NCBI RefSeq assembly: GCF_002741055.1
Contig: NZ_CP016809.1
Coordinates: forward strand, 6,364,501-6,428,500
Direction of reading: 5' to 3'
Length of the DNA stretch: 64,000 nucleotides
Source: Paenibacillus ihbetae
GTDB taxonomy: Bacteria; Bacillota; Bacilli; Paenibacillales; Paenibacillaceae
The notes under the pieces are model-generated. The model ran no database searches. It saw only the letters and a list, made by a program, of their open reading frames with translations, and was not told the origin of the DNA. The position numbers were made by a program, and so were the translations under genes. This document shows positions 25,950 through 34,233 of this stretch, one piece after another (positions within the stretch are counted from its first letter, which is position 1; each line of letters begins with the position of its first letter).

Positions 25950-26306
25950 ATGAAAATCGTGATTGGCGGGCAAGTGGAAAAGAAAGAAATCGAAGCTTTG
26001 GTCAAACAGCACGGCGGAGCGAGCGTAGAAGTAACCGTTAAATCGGATTTGGAGGCCGCAATGGCTCTGAAGATGGGACAAGCGGATTATTATGTGGGTG
26101 CCTGTTATACCGGCGGAGGCGGCGCTTTGGCCATGGCCATCGCAATGGTAGGCAAGTCGAACTGCGCTACGATATCCATGCCGGGGCAGCCGCCGACGCA
26201 GGAGAAAGTGGATCAGGCCGTCGCGCAAGGCGCAAAAGCATTCGGTTTTACCGGTGACCATAAAGAGAAGGCCGTGGAGCTTCTTATGAAAGCACTTACC
26301 AAGTAA
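25950..26306 (+). CDS. yhfU: YhfU-like protein (DUF2620)
   Basis: The 118-residue protein begins KIVIGGQVEKKEIEALVKQHG and contains MGQADYYVGACYTGGGGALAMAIAM, a glycine-rich segment conserved in YhfU/DUF2620. The function of the family is not established. Strong GAGGAGAA precedes the ATG. Its size and position directly before the YhfT membrane protein suggest a cytoplasmic partner of that transporter. Confidence 0.82.
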   Translation: MKIVIGGQVEKKEIEALVKQHGGASVEVTVKSDLEAAMALKMGQADYYVGACYTGGGGALAMAIAMVGKSNCATISMPGQPPTQEKVDQAVAQGAKAFGFTGDHKEKAVELLMKALTK

Positions 26307-26337
26307 GCGTTACGTCAAATGATTAGGGGGACATCGT

Positions 26338-27633
26338 ATGCTGGAAGCTTTATTGTTAATCGGGCTAGGAATCGTGACTGCAATTATGGCCAATTTGGGG
26401 ATCGCCGTATTTAATGACGGTCTTAGACCGATCGTCCCTGAAAATCTTGAAGGGCGGATGAGCCGGAAGGAGCTTGGCGTCACCGCTTTTGCCATGAGCT
26501 TTGGGCTCGTGATCGGTTATGGAATCCCCATTTCGATATCAGGCAGCATTTTGCTAATCCATAGCATTCTGCTCGGGACGGATATCATCGGCTTGTCTTT
26601 CAAACGAGGCAAACTGAGCACAGCTGCTGCCGGAGTTTTAGGCGGCGTGTACGGGGCTGGTATTTATTTCGGACTTCAGGCAGTTGTGAAGGCGTTTGAA
26701 ATGCTGCCGCTTAATTTTATTGACGGATTCAACAAAATTGGCGAGCCCGTCGTTGTATCCTTTATGGTATTTCCCGCCCTGGCCATCGCGCTTCAATTTT
26801 CGATCAAAAAAGGCGTCATTGCTTTTCTGGTGGCGGCGTTGGCCAGACAGCTCGTTGTTTTCAGCAACACAAAAGGACTTATTCAAATTGACGGCACGCC
26901 GGTTGTTTTGAGTCCGGAAGGCATCGCGTTGATCGTGGGCATGGCGTTTCTTATCACGTTTGCGATGAAGGAAAAATCCGAGGATCAGAGCCTTTCCACG
27001 CTCGCCTCCATGTTTACGGATCGTGTGACACGCATTAAAAAGTTTTCGTGGATCGTCATGATCAGCGGGGGTTTAGCCGCGGCAGCCACCAATCTTCTGC
27101 TAATTGCCGGCGATCCGATCTCGCTGAGCCTGCTGGCTGACGGAAAAATCTCGGAAGGCGGCATTGCCTCCCTGGCCAAAGCCATTGGATTTGTCCCGCT
27201 GATCGCCAGTACGGCGATCGCTACCGGCGTATTCGGCCCAGTCGGGTTTACGTTCGTATTCGGAGTGGGGATATTTTCTCCGAATCCGCTCGTTGCAGCG
27301 CTGCTCGGCGCCCTTGTCATCTTCCTGGAAATTCAGTTATTGTCCAAAATGGCCAAATTTCTGGATCGGTACCCCGGTATCCGCGCCTCGGGCGAAAGCA
27401 TCCGGACTTCGATGACCCGCGTTCTTGAGGTCGCGCTTCTGATCGGGGGAGCGAATGCAGCCAATGCCATCGTGCCGGGGCTCGGTTACTTTGGAATTGC
27501 CGGCTTCTATCTGTTGAATGAGGCGGCGGGACGTCCGATCGTTCGGATGGCCGTAGGTCCTGTGGGAGCTATCGCCGTCGGTATTCTCGGGAACATACTG
27601 GTTCTGCTTGGATTGTATACACCACCACAGTAA
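26338..27633 (+). CDS. yhfT: YhfT-like integral membrane protein, probable transporter
   Basis: The 431-residue protein has about 11-12 hydrophobic helices and matches YhfT: LLIGLGIVTAIMANLGIAVF at the start, GLRPIVPENLEGRMSRKELG in the first loop, and GNILVLLGLYTPPQ at the end. The family is uncharacterised; with the enzymes that follow it is likely to import the pathway substrate. The gene is 31 bases after yhfU with GGGGGAC before its ATG. Confidence 0.85.
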   Translation: MLEALLLIGLGIVTAIMANLGIAVFNDGLRPIVPENLEGRMSRKELGVTAFAMSFGLVIGYGIPISISGSILLIHSILLGTDIIGLSFKRGKLSTAAAGVLGGVYGAGIYFGLQAVVKAFEMLPLNFIDGFNKIGEPVVVSFMVFPALAIALQFSIKKGVIAFLVAALARQLVVFSNTKGLIQIDGTPVVLSPEGIALIVGMAFLITFAMKEKSEDQSLSTLASMFTDRVTRIKKFSWIVMISGGLAAAATNLLLIAGDPISLSLLADGKISEGGIASLAKAIGFVPLIASTAIATGVFGPVGFTFVFGVGIFSPNPLVAALLGALVIFLEIQLLSKMAKFLDRYPGIRASGESIRTSMTRVLEVALLIGGANAANAIVPGLGYFGIAGFYLLNEAAGRPIVRMAVGPVGAIAVGILGNILVLLGLYTPPQ

Positions 27634-27645
27634 GGAGAGAGAGAA

Positions 27646-28578
27646 ATGCACATCCAGACCGTACTTGGGCCCATACAACCGGAGGAGCTTGGCGTATGCG
27701 CCTGTCACGAGCATCTATACGTGGATTTGAGCCGCATTAAGAAGAACGAGGATACCTGCCTGCAAGACACGGAGCTTGTTATGGATGATCTGAAAAGCTT
27801 TTACGCCTATGGCGGCCGTGCCGTCATCGAGGTGACCAACGACGGAATGGGCAGGGATGCACGTAAGCTTGTCGAGATTAGTAAAGCCTCCAATATTCAT
27901 ATTGTTGCTAGCACGGGGTGTTATAAAGACCCTTTCATTCCCGAAGAGAAGCAGCATTGGAACCGGGATCAATTCGCCGAATGGATGATTCGAGAGATTC
28001 GATCCGGTATCGCGGATACGGGGATCAGACCGGGGGTAATCGGCGAGATCGGCAGCAGCCTGAACGAATTCAAACCGGTCGAGACGGAGCTGTTCCACGG
28101 AGCCGTCGCCGCGGCCAAGGAAACCGGGCTTCCGTTATCCACGCATACAACGCTGGGAACCTGTGCGCTGGAGCAGATCGAGCTGTTTACTGCTGAAGGG
28201 ATGCCGCTGGATCAGGTGATTATCGGTCACCAGGATCTGAACGAGCAGGATGAAGTGGTGCTCGAGGTGCTGAAGGCAGGCGTTTACGTCGCGCTGGATA
28301 CGATCGGCAAGGAAAACTACCGCAGCGACAATGCTCGCCTGGAATCCTTATTGAAGTTTATCGAGCATGGGTACGAGAACCGTCTGCTGTTATCCACCGA
28401 CCTGACGCGAAAATCGCATTTGCGAGCGTTTGGTGGACAGGGCTATGACGTGGTATTGAGGTCGTTCATACCTGCCCTGCGCGGACGGGGAATCACGGAT
28501 GAAGTGATCAACAAATTGCTGGTGGGCAATCCGCAGCGGGCTTTCAGTATTCGAAAGGCGGGTGACATGTCAGCATGA
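27646..28578 (+). CDS. php: Phosphotriesterase homology protein (Php/YhfV)
   Basis: The 310-residue amidohydrolase-superfamily protein has the binuclear metal site of the PTE family: HEH at residues 21-23, the bridging Glu of VIGEIG near residue 128 (Php uses Glu where phosphotriesterase has a carboxylated Lys), His in STHTTLG, His in VIIGHQDLNE, and Asp in LLLSTDLT. Family members hydrolyse lactones or phosphoesters; the substrate of E. coli Php is not settled. The stop codon overlaps the start of yhfS as ATGA, indicating translational coupling. Confidence 0.88.
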   Translation: MHIQTVLGPIQPEELGVCACHEHLYVDLSRIKKNEDTCLQDTELVMDDLKSFYAYGGRAVIEVTNDGMGRDARKLVEISKASNIHIVASTGCYKDPFIPEEKQHWNRDQFAEWMIREIRSGIADTGIRPGVIGEIGSSLNEFKPVETELFHGAVAAAKETGLPLSTHTTLGTCALEQIELFTAEGMPLDQVIIGHQDLNEQDEVVLEVLKAGVYVALDTIGKENYRSDNARLESLLKFIEHGYENRLLLSTDLTRKSHLRAFGGQGYDVVLRSFIPALRGRGITDEVINKLLVGNPQRAFSIRKAGDMSA

Positions 28579-29681
28579 AATATGAACAATCGGTATTGAA
28601 AAACCGCACGATGGAGCAAGCTCAGCAGCTGCAGTTTACATTGATCGATGAAATTACGAGAGAGTTTGCGAACAACGAATTTTTCCAAGTCGGCGATGTG
28701 GGACTGCATCCGGAGTTCCACAGGCCGCTTGTTACGGCCCGCGTCGAGAGGGTGCTTGCCCGTACGTTTGGAGGCGAGCATTGCGCGCTGGTGCGGGGCA
28801 GCGGCACCGGGGCGATCCGGGGGATATTAAGCGTGCTGGCCGAGCCTGGGGATTCGGTTATCGTACACACGGCACCGATGTACACCACGACCAAGGAAAC
28901 CTTTCGTTTAATGGGACTGCGGCAGTCCCAAGCCGACTTTAATGACATGGATGCCGTGGCGAAGCTGCTCGAGAACGATCGGATTTCCAAGGTATTTTAT
29001 GTACAGCATGCGCGGCAGCAGCCTACGGATACGTATCTTCTCCAGGACCTGATCACGCTCGTGAAAGAGAAGCGTCCCGATATGCCGATCGTAGTGGATG
29101 ATAACTACTGCGCGATGAAAATGCTTGGTATCGGTTCGGAATATGGGGCTGACTATTCCACTTTCTCCGGATTCAAGCTGATGGGACCCCAAGGAATCGG
29201 CGTGATTATCGGCAAACGGGAAGGGATCGAGAAACTGCACGAGCGCAACTACTCCGGCGGTGGACAAGTGCAGGGATACGAAGCGCACGAGCTGCTGCGC
29301 AGCATGGTGTTTGCCCCCGTCATGCTGGCGATTCAAAACGAGCAGGTAGAGAAACTGTGCCAGCGTCTGGCAGTAGGTGAAGTAGCGGGCATCAAGGAGG
29401 CCTATATCACCAATTCGCAGTCGAAGAATGTCATCGTTGAGCTGGAGCAGCCGATTGCCTCGGCGGTTATCGAGCGCGCATCCCATTATGGCGCGGCCAC
29501 TTATCCGGTAGGGGCGGAATCGCGCTTTGAGCTGGTTCCGATGATATACCGGGTATCGGGAAGCTTTCTCGAGAGCGAGCCCAAGCTCAGGGATTATGGT
29601 CTGCGCATCAATCCGATGAAAGCATCGGCAGATACGGTTATCCGCATCTTAGAAAATGTTCTGCAGGAATTTAGGGGGTAA
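28575..29681 (+). CDS. yhfS: YhfS-like PLP-dependent aminotransferase-fold enzyme
   Basis: The 368-residue protein has fold type I PLP features: the ALVRGSGTGAIRGIL cofactor-phosphate loop, VVDDNYCAMK with Asp for the pyridine nitrogen, and Lys201 in FSGFKLMGPQG as the Schiff-base lysine. It matches E. coli YhfS, a predicted cysteine-lyase/aminotransferase-like enzyme of unknown substrate. The start ATG overlaps the php stop codon. Together with YhfX it gives the operon two PLP enzymes of different folds. Confidence 0.85.
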   Translation: MKYEQSVLKNRTMEQAQQLQFTLIDEITREFANNEFFQVGDVGLHPEFHRPLVTARVERVLARTFGGEHCALVRGSGTGAIRGILSVLAEPGDSVIVHTAPMYTTTKETFRLMGLRQSQADFNDMDAVAKLLENDRISKVFYVQHARQQPTDTYLLQDLITLVKEKRPDMPIVVDDNYCAMKMLGIGSEYGADYSTFSGFKLMGPQGIGVIIGKREGIEKLHERNYSGGGQVQGYEAHELLRSMVFAPVMLAIQNEQVEKLCQRLAVGEVAGIKEAYITNSQSKNVIVELEQPIASAVIERASHYGAATYPVGAESRFELVPMIYRVSGSFLESEPKLRDYGLRINPMKASADTVIRILENVLQEFRG

Positions 29682-29685
29682 CTGC

Positions 29686-30849
29686 ATGTTTGTAGATATG
29701 ACTTTACAACGGAATGAGGGATTGATTCGTACGGCGGCAATCCTTCACCAGAGGGGGGATATACCGGCCAATACGTATGTAATCGATGCGGATGGTCTCA
29801 TGCATAACGCCCGAGTTCTTTCCGAAATGGCGGAACAGTATGACATGACGCTCTATTACATGACCAAACAAATTGGCCGAAGCGGTTATGCCGGAAAGCT
29901 GATCGAACAATGCGGAATCAGGCAAGCGGTGGCGGTGGACATCGATGAAGCTTATGCCCTGTCCGAAGCCGGCTGCCGCATCGGTAACATCGGACATATT
30001 GTACAGCCGAGCAAAAGCCAATGGGCGGATGTGCTGCGCCAGATCAAGCCCGAAGTGGTCACCTTGTTCTCTCTTGAACGGGCGGTCCAATTGTCGGAAG
30101 CCGCTGTGGCACTTGGACGGGTACAAGATGTCATTCTGAGAGTCATCCGTCCCGGCGATGCGATATTCCCCGGCCAATTCGGCGGATTTTTGCTCCATGA
30201 GCTTGAGCGGCTCCTCCCGGAGCTGATGAAGCTGAAGGGCATCCGAATCGCGGGGGCGACCAGCTTTCCAGTGCTGCAAATCAACGCCGAGAACACGGAT
30301 TTTGCATTTACGCCGAATCTGGAGACGCTTCTGACCGCCGTGGAGACCCTACGGACGCACGGCATTGAGATTCGGCAAGTGAATGCTCCAAGCGCGACGA
30401 GCTGTCACACCATCCCGCTGTTGAAACGACACGGCGTCACCCATGGCGAGCCCGGTCATGCCCTGACAGGCACGACGCCGCTTCATGCATTCAACGATCG
30501 GCTTCCCGAACTCCCGAGCATCGTCTATGCATCGGAGATTTCCCACATGGACGACGAATACGCCTATACGATAGCCGGCGGATTTTATCCGAGGTCGCAT
30601 ATGCAGCAGGCGCTTTACGGTTCAACCCCGCGCGATATTACGTTCCAAAAGGCGAAGGTCAGCCAATACTCGGCGGAAAATATCGATTACTACGGATGCT
30701 TGGAACGGGAGCAGCCGATGAAGGTCGGCGATACCGTGATCTATGCGTTCCGCACGCAAATTTTCGTAACCCGGGCTCATGTCGCTTATGTAAGAGGAGT
30801 GAACAGCCTCAAGCCGGAACTGGTTCATTTCCAGAAAAGAGGGATGTAA
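29686..30849 (+). CDS. yhfX: YhfX-like PLP-dependent racemase/decarboxylase-fold enzyme
   Basis: The 387-residue protein has the alanine-racemase-type barrel (fold type III). Lys61 in YYMTKQIGR is the predicted PLP lysine, and NAPSATSCHTIPLLKRHGVTHGEPGHALTG contains the phosphate-binding region. It matches YhfX, listed as a putative amino acid racemase. ATG 29686 follows AGGGGGT by 6 bases; an in-frame ATG at 29656 lies within yhfS and lacks support. It follows yhfS with a 4-base gap. Confidence 0.87.
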   Translation: MFVDMTLQRNEGLIRTAAILHQRGDIPANTYVIDADGLMHNARVLSEMAEQYDMTLYYMTKQIGRSGYAGKLIEQCGIRQAVAVDIDEAYALSEAGCRIGNIGHIVQPSKSQWADVLRQIKPEVVTLFSLERAVQLSEAAVALGRVQDVILRVIRPGDAIFPGQFGGFLLHELERLLPELMKLKGIRIAGATSFPVLQINAENTDFAFTPNLETLLTAVETLRTHGIEIRQVNAPSATSCHTIPLLKRHGVTHGEPGHALTGTTPLHAFNDRLPELPSIVYASEISHMDDEYAYTIAGGFYPRSHMQQALYGSTPRDITFQKAKVSQYSAENIDYYGCLEREQPMKVGDTVIYAFRTQIFVTRAHVAYVRGVNSLKPELVHFQKRGM

Positions 30850-30850
30850 C

Positions 30851-32044
30851 ATGGGAAAACTCTCCTTACTTGTACTCGATGGTTTCGGTATTGGCGCAAT
30901 GAGGGATTGCCGGACGCTTAAGCCCGAGGATGTGGATGCCCATACGTATAACCATATTCGGGAAACGGTGCCACTTACGATTCCGGTCTTGTACCGCTTA
31001 GGGCTCGGCAAGCTGGTGGACGATGCCGGCGAGCCGCTCGGGGCCTATGGCCGGAGCAATCTGGCTCATTACGGGGCCGATACCTTTATGGGACATCAGG
31101 AGCTGATGGGCAGCAAGCCCGGGATGCCGGCCCAGCGCCTAATGTCGGAGATCGGTCCAAGGATCAGGTCTGCGCTGGAGGCAGCCGGATATCGGGTAGA
31201 GCTCCCTATTGCGGAAGCAACGGTTCTGCTGGTGGAAGGCGCCGTCGTTGTAGGCGATAACCTCGAATCTCAGCTCGGCAACATTATCAATGTCGTCGGA
31301 GATTTGAATAAGCTGCCTTTTGAAGAAGTCGTGAAAATCGGAAAAGTCGTCCGCGCCCATGTGGAAACAAGCCGGGTGATCGTATTCGGTAATAAAAAGA
31401 CCGATATCGATACGATTCTATCGGTTGTAAGGGAACGACATCCGGGCCAATGGGGGGTGGACGCGCCCAAGGCCAACGTATACGGCGAAGGCTACCAGGT
31501 GGTGCATCTCGGTTACGGGGTTGATTTTGAAAAACAATTCGCTTATATGGCCGAGGAATGCGGGCTGCCCGTATACCGCATCGGTAAAACGGCAGACGTC
31601 ATTCAGGCCGGCGGGTTCGGTGATCCGGTCGTGGAGACGAAAGACGTCTTGGCAACATACCGCCGGAAGTATTTGGAGGCCGAGGAGAATGCCATTTTTC
31701 TGGTGAATGTTCAGGAGACCGATCTAGCCGGTCACAAAGAAGATTGCCAATGGTATAAGGAAGTGCTCGAAGCATCGGACCGGTTCCTGGAAACCTTCAT
31801 ACCTGAGATGGGGGAAGATGATATGCTTATCATTACGGCCGATCACGGCAATGATCCGACGATCGGTCATTCCAATCACACGCGGGAGCAGACGCCGATT
31901 CTGATTGTCGGCAAGCAGATTCAGCCGGTATCCATCGGTGAACGGAGCACGATGGCGGATATTGCAGCCACGATGGCGGAGTATGCCGGGATTGGAGCTC
32001 CCGAATACGGGACCAGCTTTTTACCGTTGATCCTAAAGAGGTAA
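30851..32044 (+). CDS. yhfW: YhfW-like phosphopentomutase-family protein
   Basis: The 397-residue protein belongs to the alkaline-phosphatase superfamily of metal-dependent phosphomutases. Metal ligands are visible in LLVLDGFGIGAM (Asp), TDLAGHKEDCQWY (Asp and His), ITADHGNDP (Asp-His) and GHSNHTREQTP (His). YADTFMGHQELMGSKP carries the Thr that is phosphorylated in phosphopentomutase. It matches YhfW, a predicted mutase with unknown sugar phosphate. It starts 1 base after yhfX and is the last gene of the operon. Confidence 0.88.
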   Translation: MGKLSLLVLDGFGIGAMRDCRTLKPEDVDAHTYNHIRETVPLTIPVLYRLGLGKLVDDAGEPLGAYGRSNLAHYGADTFMGHQELMGSKPGMPAQRLMSEIGPRIRSALEAAGYRVELPIAEATVLLVEGAVVVGDNLESQLGNIINVVGDLNKLPFEEVVKIGKVVRAHVETSRVIVFGNKKTDIDTILSVVRERHPGQWGVDAPKANVYGEGYQVVHLGYGVDFEKQFAYMAEECGLPVYRIGKTADVIQAGGFGDPVVETKDVLATYRRKYLEAEENAIFLVNVQETDLAGHKEDCQWYKEVLEASDRFLETFIPEMGEDDMLIITADHGNDPTIGHSNHTREQTPILIVGKQIQPVSIGERSTMADIAATMAEYAGIGAPEYGTSFLPLILKR

Positions 32045-32737
32045 GCTCGGTCCTGCGAGCGTCGACGCTAAGCATCGTCCAGCAGTCATCAATACACCGC
32101 GCGCCGGAAGAGGCACCCGGTAAGGAATGCCCTCGTCGAAGAGCTCCCATCTGTAAGCGATTGGAAGGCTTGATATTTGCGGAGGAATTTTTCGTAAGCA
32201 ACGCGAAGCTCAGTTACTAACACAAAACGCTTCCTCACGGAAGCTTTTTTGTGTTTTGTTCGGCTCCGTTAATTCAGGCTAAATGCTGCGATGTTCCCTT
32301 AGATATGCGTGAGAGAAGATGCCTGTTTAGGTGGGAAGGGAAGGGGTTATTTCCGGATTCGGCAGCGAGCAATCTGGCCGTGCACAGCATCCCCAATGAT
32401 CGGTTATCTGCAATAGATCAATATTTGATATAATGGATGAATATGGATTACCTTGCCTTTGAAGCAGAAGGGATGTGATTGGAACAAGTTCGTTACGATA
32501 AGATGCATTGGCGCTCTACATATATTATTCGCGAATAAAAAGTTTTCATTATAGTTGTGGGCTGATTTATGCAGCGCAATCGTTCGGAGAAGATACTGCA
32601 TTCTATCGTTGTCTATGAAATTAGAGAATGCGGATAGCAAATTAATTACTAGCGAGAATATCAAGTGTTCATACAGCTCTGCAAAGATTAATATTCATTT
32701 CATTGGAAGAGGAATCACAGGGAAGGAGACGTTTCAT
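32045..32737. other. Intergenic region between the yhf-like and SWIM-MoxR clusters
   Basis: These 693 bases contain the terminator at 32221-32253. From 32090 to 32220 two plus-strand frames have short protein-like stretches, such as VRNALVEELPSVSDWKA and LIFAEEFFVSNAKLSY, that might be a frameshifted gene remnant, but no family is recognised. Nothing else is clear, and no strong promoter for the SWIM gene was found. Confidence 0.5.
32221..32253 (+). terminator. Terminator after the yhf-like operon
   Basis: CACAAAA-C-GCTTCC pairs with GGAAGC-T-TTTTTGTG around loop TCAC, with a T-rich 3' side. Confidence 0.8.
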
Positions 32738-34174
32738 TTGCTTCAACTGACAGCATCTTACATCGATTCACTTGCACCGAATGCGGCCGCGGCCAAGAAT
32801 GGACGGGGACTTGTACAGAAAAGCAAGTTTATTAAGCTCAACGTATCCGAGGAAGAAGACCTGCTGTTCGGGGAGTGCTTGGGCAGCGGGAAATCCAATT
32901 ACGTCTGCTCCGTTGATTTTATCGCGCCGGACGACCCAGTCGCGCGCTGCAGCTGCCCGAGCCGGCAATTTCCGTGCAAGCATGCGCTTGGTTTGATGTA
33001 CGCCTACGCAGATGGCTTGAGCTTCGAGAAGGGCTCTGTGCCGGAGGACATTGCGTCCAAGCGGGAGAAAGCGGAGAAGCGGGAGGAAAGCAAGGCTAAA
33101 CGGGAAAGCGGGGAACTGACCGATAAGCCGAAGAAAGTCAACAAAAGTGCGCTGAAGAAGAAGATCGCGAAGCAGCTCGAAGCGCTGGATGAACTGGAGA
33201 AGCTCGTGCTGTCACTGGTGCGCGGTGGTCTAGGTACAACGGATGCCCGGACGGTTAAAAGCTTAAACGAGCACGCCAAGCGGCTTGGCAGCAGCTATTT
33301 GACCGGGGCGGAGAACGAGCTGCGCAGGCTCGCGCTGCTCCTGGAAGAGCATGACCGCGAGAGCAGTTATACATATGCGGCGGAGCAGTTAACGCTGCTG
33401 CACGCTTTTATCAAGAAGGGCAGGTCATATTTGCAGGCCAAGCATGAAGACCCCGACCTGAAGCCGGATACGGAGTCAACGATCGAGGAGTGGCTGGGTC
33501 ACGCCTGGCAATTGGCTGAATTGAAAGAGGCTGGACGGATAAGCGAGAACGTCGAGCTGCTTCAGCTCGCTTTCTACAGCTACAAAGATGAAGCGCGGCG
33601 GGAATACGTGGACACCGGTTTCTGGCTGGAGCTCGGCAGCGATCGCATTCACCGTACCATGCAGTATCGGCCGTTCAAAGCGGTAAAGTTTATGAAGGAG
33701 GAAGACAGCTTTTTCGACGTTGCGAAAATCGCCGAGCTTTATCGTTATCCTGGCGGCATGAACGCAAGGGTGCGCTTTGAGGGGATTCTGCCTCGCACGA
33801 TGGAACACGCCGACCTGGAAGCTGCATATGCCGCCGCATGGGCATCGATTCCCGAAGCGGTCAAGGCCGTTAAAAACCAGTTGAAAGATCCGCTGGCCGA
33901 CCGCTCGCCGGTCATTCTGCTAAAGGTATCTCAAATTGCGTCCACAGAAAACGGCGAATATGCGCTGATGGATTCCGCGGGTAACACGCTGCAGCTCGGC
34001 GACGTGAACCGGCTGCCGCAGGCTTCGACGCAGCTTCTGTCGCTGGTCGATTCATCGTTCATGGCCGACTGCTGCGTGCTTGTCATGCTTGAGCACCGGA
34101 TGGATACAGGCAGGCTCATTGCCCAGCCGCTCACGGTCCTGCAAGGAGGCCGGATCGCCCGGCTGCTGTACTGA
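32738..34174 (+). CDS. SWIM zinc finger protein
   Basis: The 478-residue protein has a SWIM zinc finger CSCPSRQFPCKH (Cys71, Cys73, Cys80, His82), a fold that binds nucleic acid or protein. It is followed by a long charged helix (about residues 96-135: SKREKAEKREESKAKRE-like) and a helical and mixed C-terminal part ending LTVLQGGRIARLLY. A TTG at 32738 with AAGGAG 9-10 bases before is the best start; upstream in-frame codons lack a ribosome binding site. It is the first gene of a five-gene cluster. E. coli YehQ is a comparable SWIM protein next to MoxR and VWA genes. Confidence 0.85.
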   Translation: MLQLTASYIDSLAPNAAAAKNGRGLVQKSKFIKLNVSEEEDLLFGECLGSGKSNYVCSVDFIAPDDPVARCSCPSRQFPCKHALGLMYAYADGLSFEKGSVPEDIASKREKAEKREESKAKRESGELTDKPKKVNKSALKKKIAKQLEALDELEKLVLSLVRGGLGTTDARTVKSLNEHAKRLGSSYLTGAENELRRLALLLEEHDRESSYTYAAEQLTLLHAFIKKGRSYLQAKHEDPDLKPDTESTIEEWLGHAWQLAELKEAGRISENVELLQLAFYSYKDEARREYVDTGFWLELGSDRIHRTMQYRPFKAVKFMKEEDSFFDVAKIAELYRYPGGMNARVRFEGILPRTMEHADLEAAYAAAWASIPEAVKAVKNQLKDPLADRSPVILLKVSQIASTENGEYALMDSAGNTLQLGDVNRLPQASTQLLSLVDSSFMADCCVLVMLEHRMDTGRLIAQPLTVLQGGRIARLLY

Positions 34175-34233
34175 TCGTCTGCCATCGGCGCCATGAAACA
34201 ATATGGAAAACGGGGAATCGGGAGGAGAAACGA

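Noticed and set aside
28908..29486. A 192-codon minus-strand frame opposite yhfS
   Set aside because: It is the antisense of a well-supported PLP enzyme gene and has no features of its own.
32090..32220. Protein-like stretches suggesting a frameshifted gene remnant after yhfW
   Set aside because: No family could be recognised and the two stretches are too short to exclude chance.
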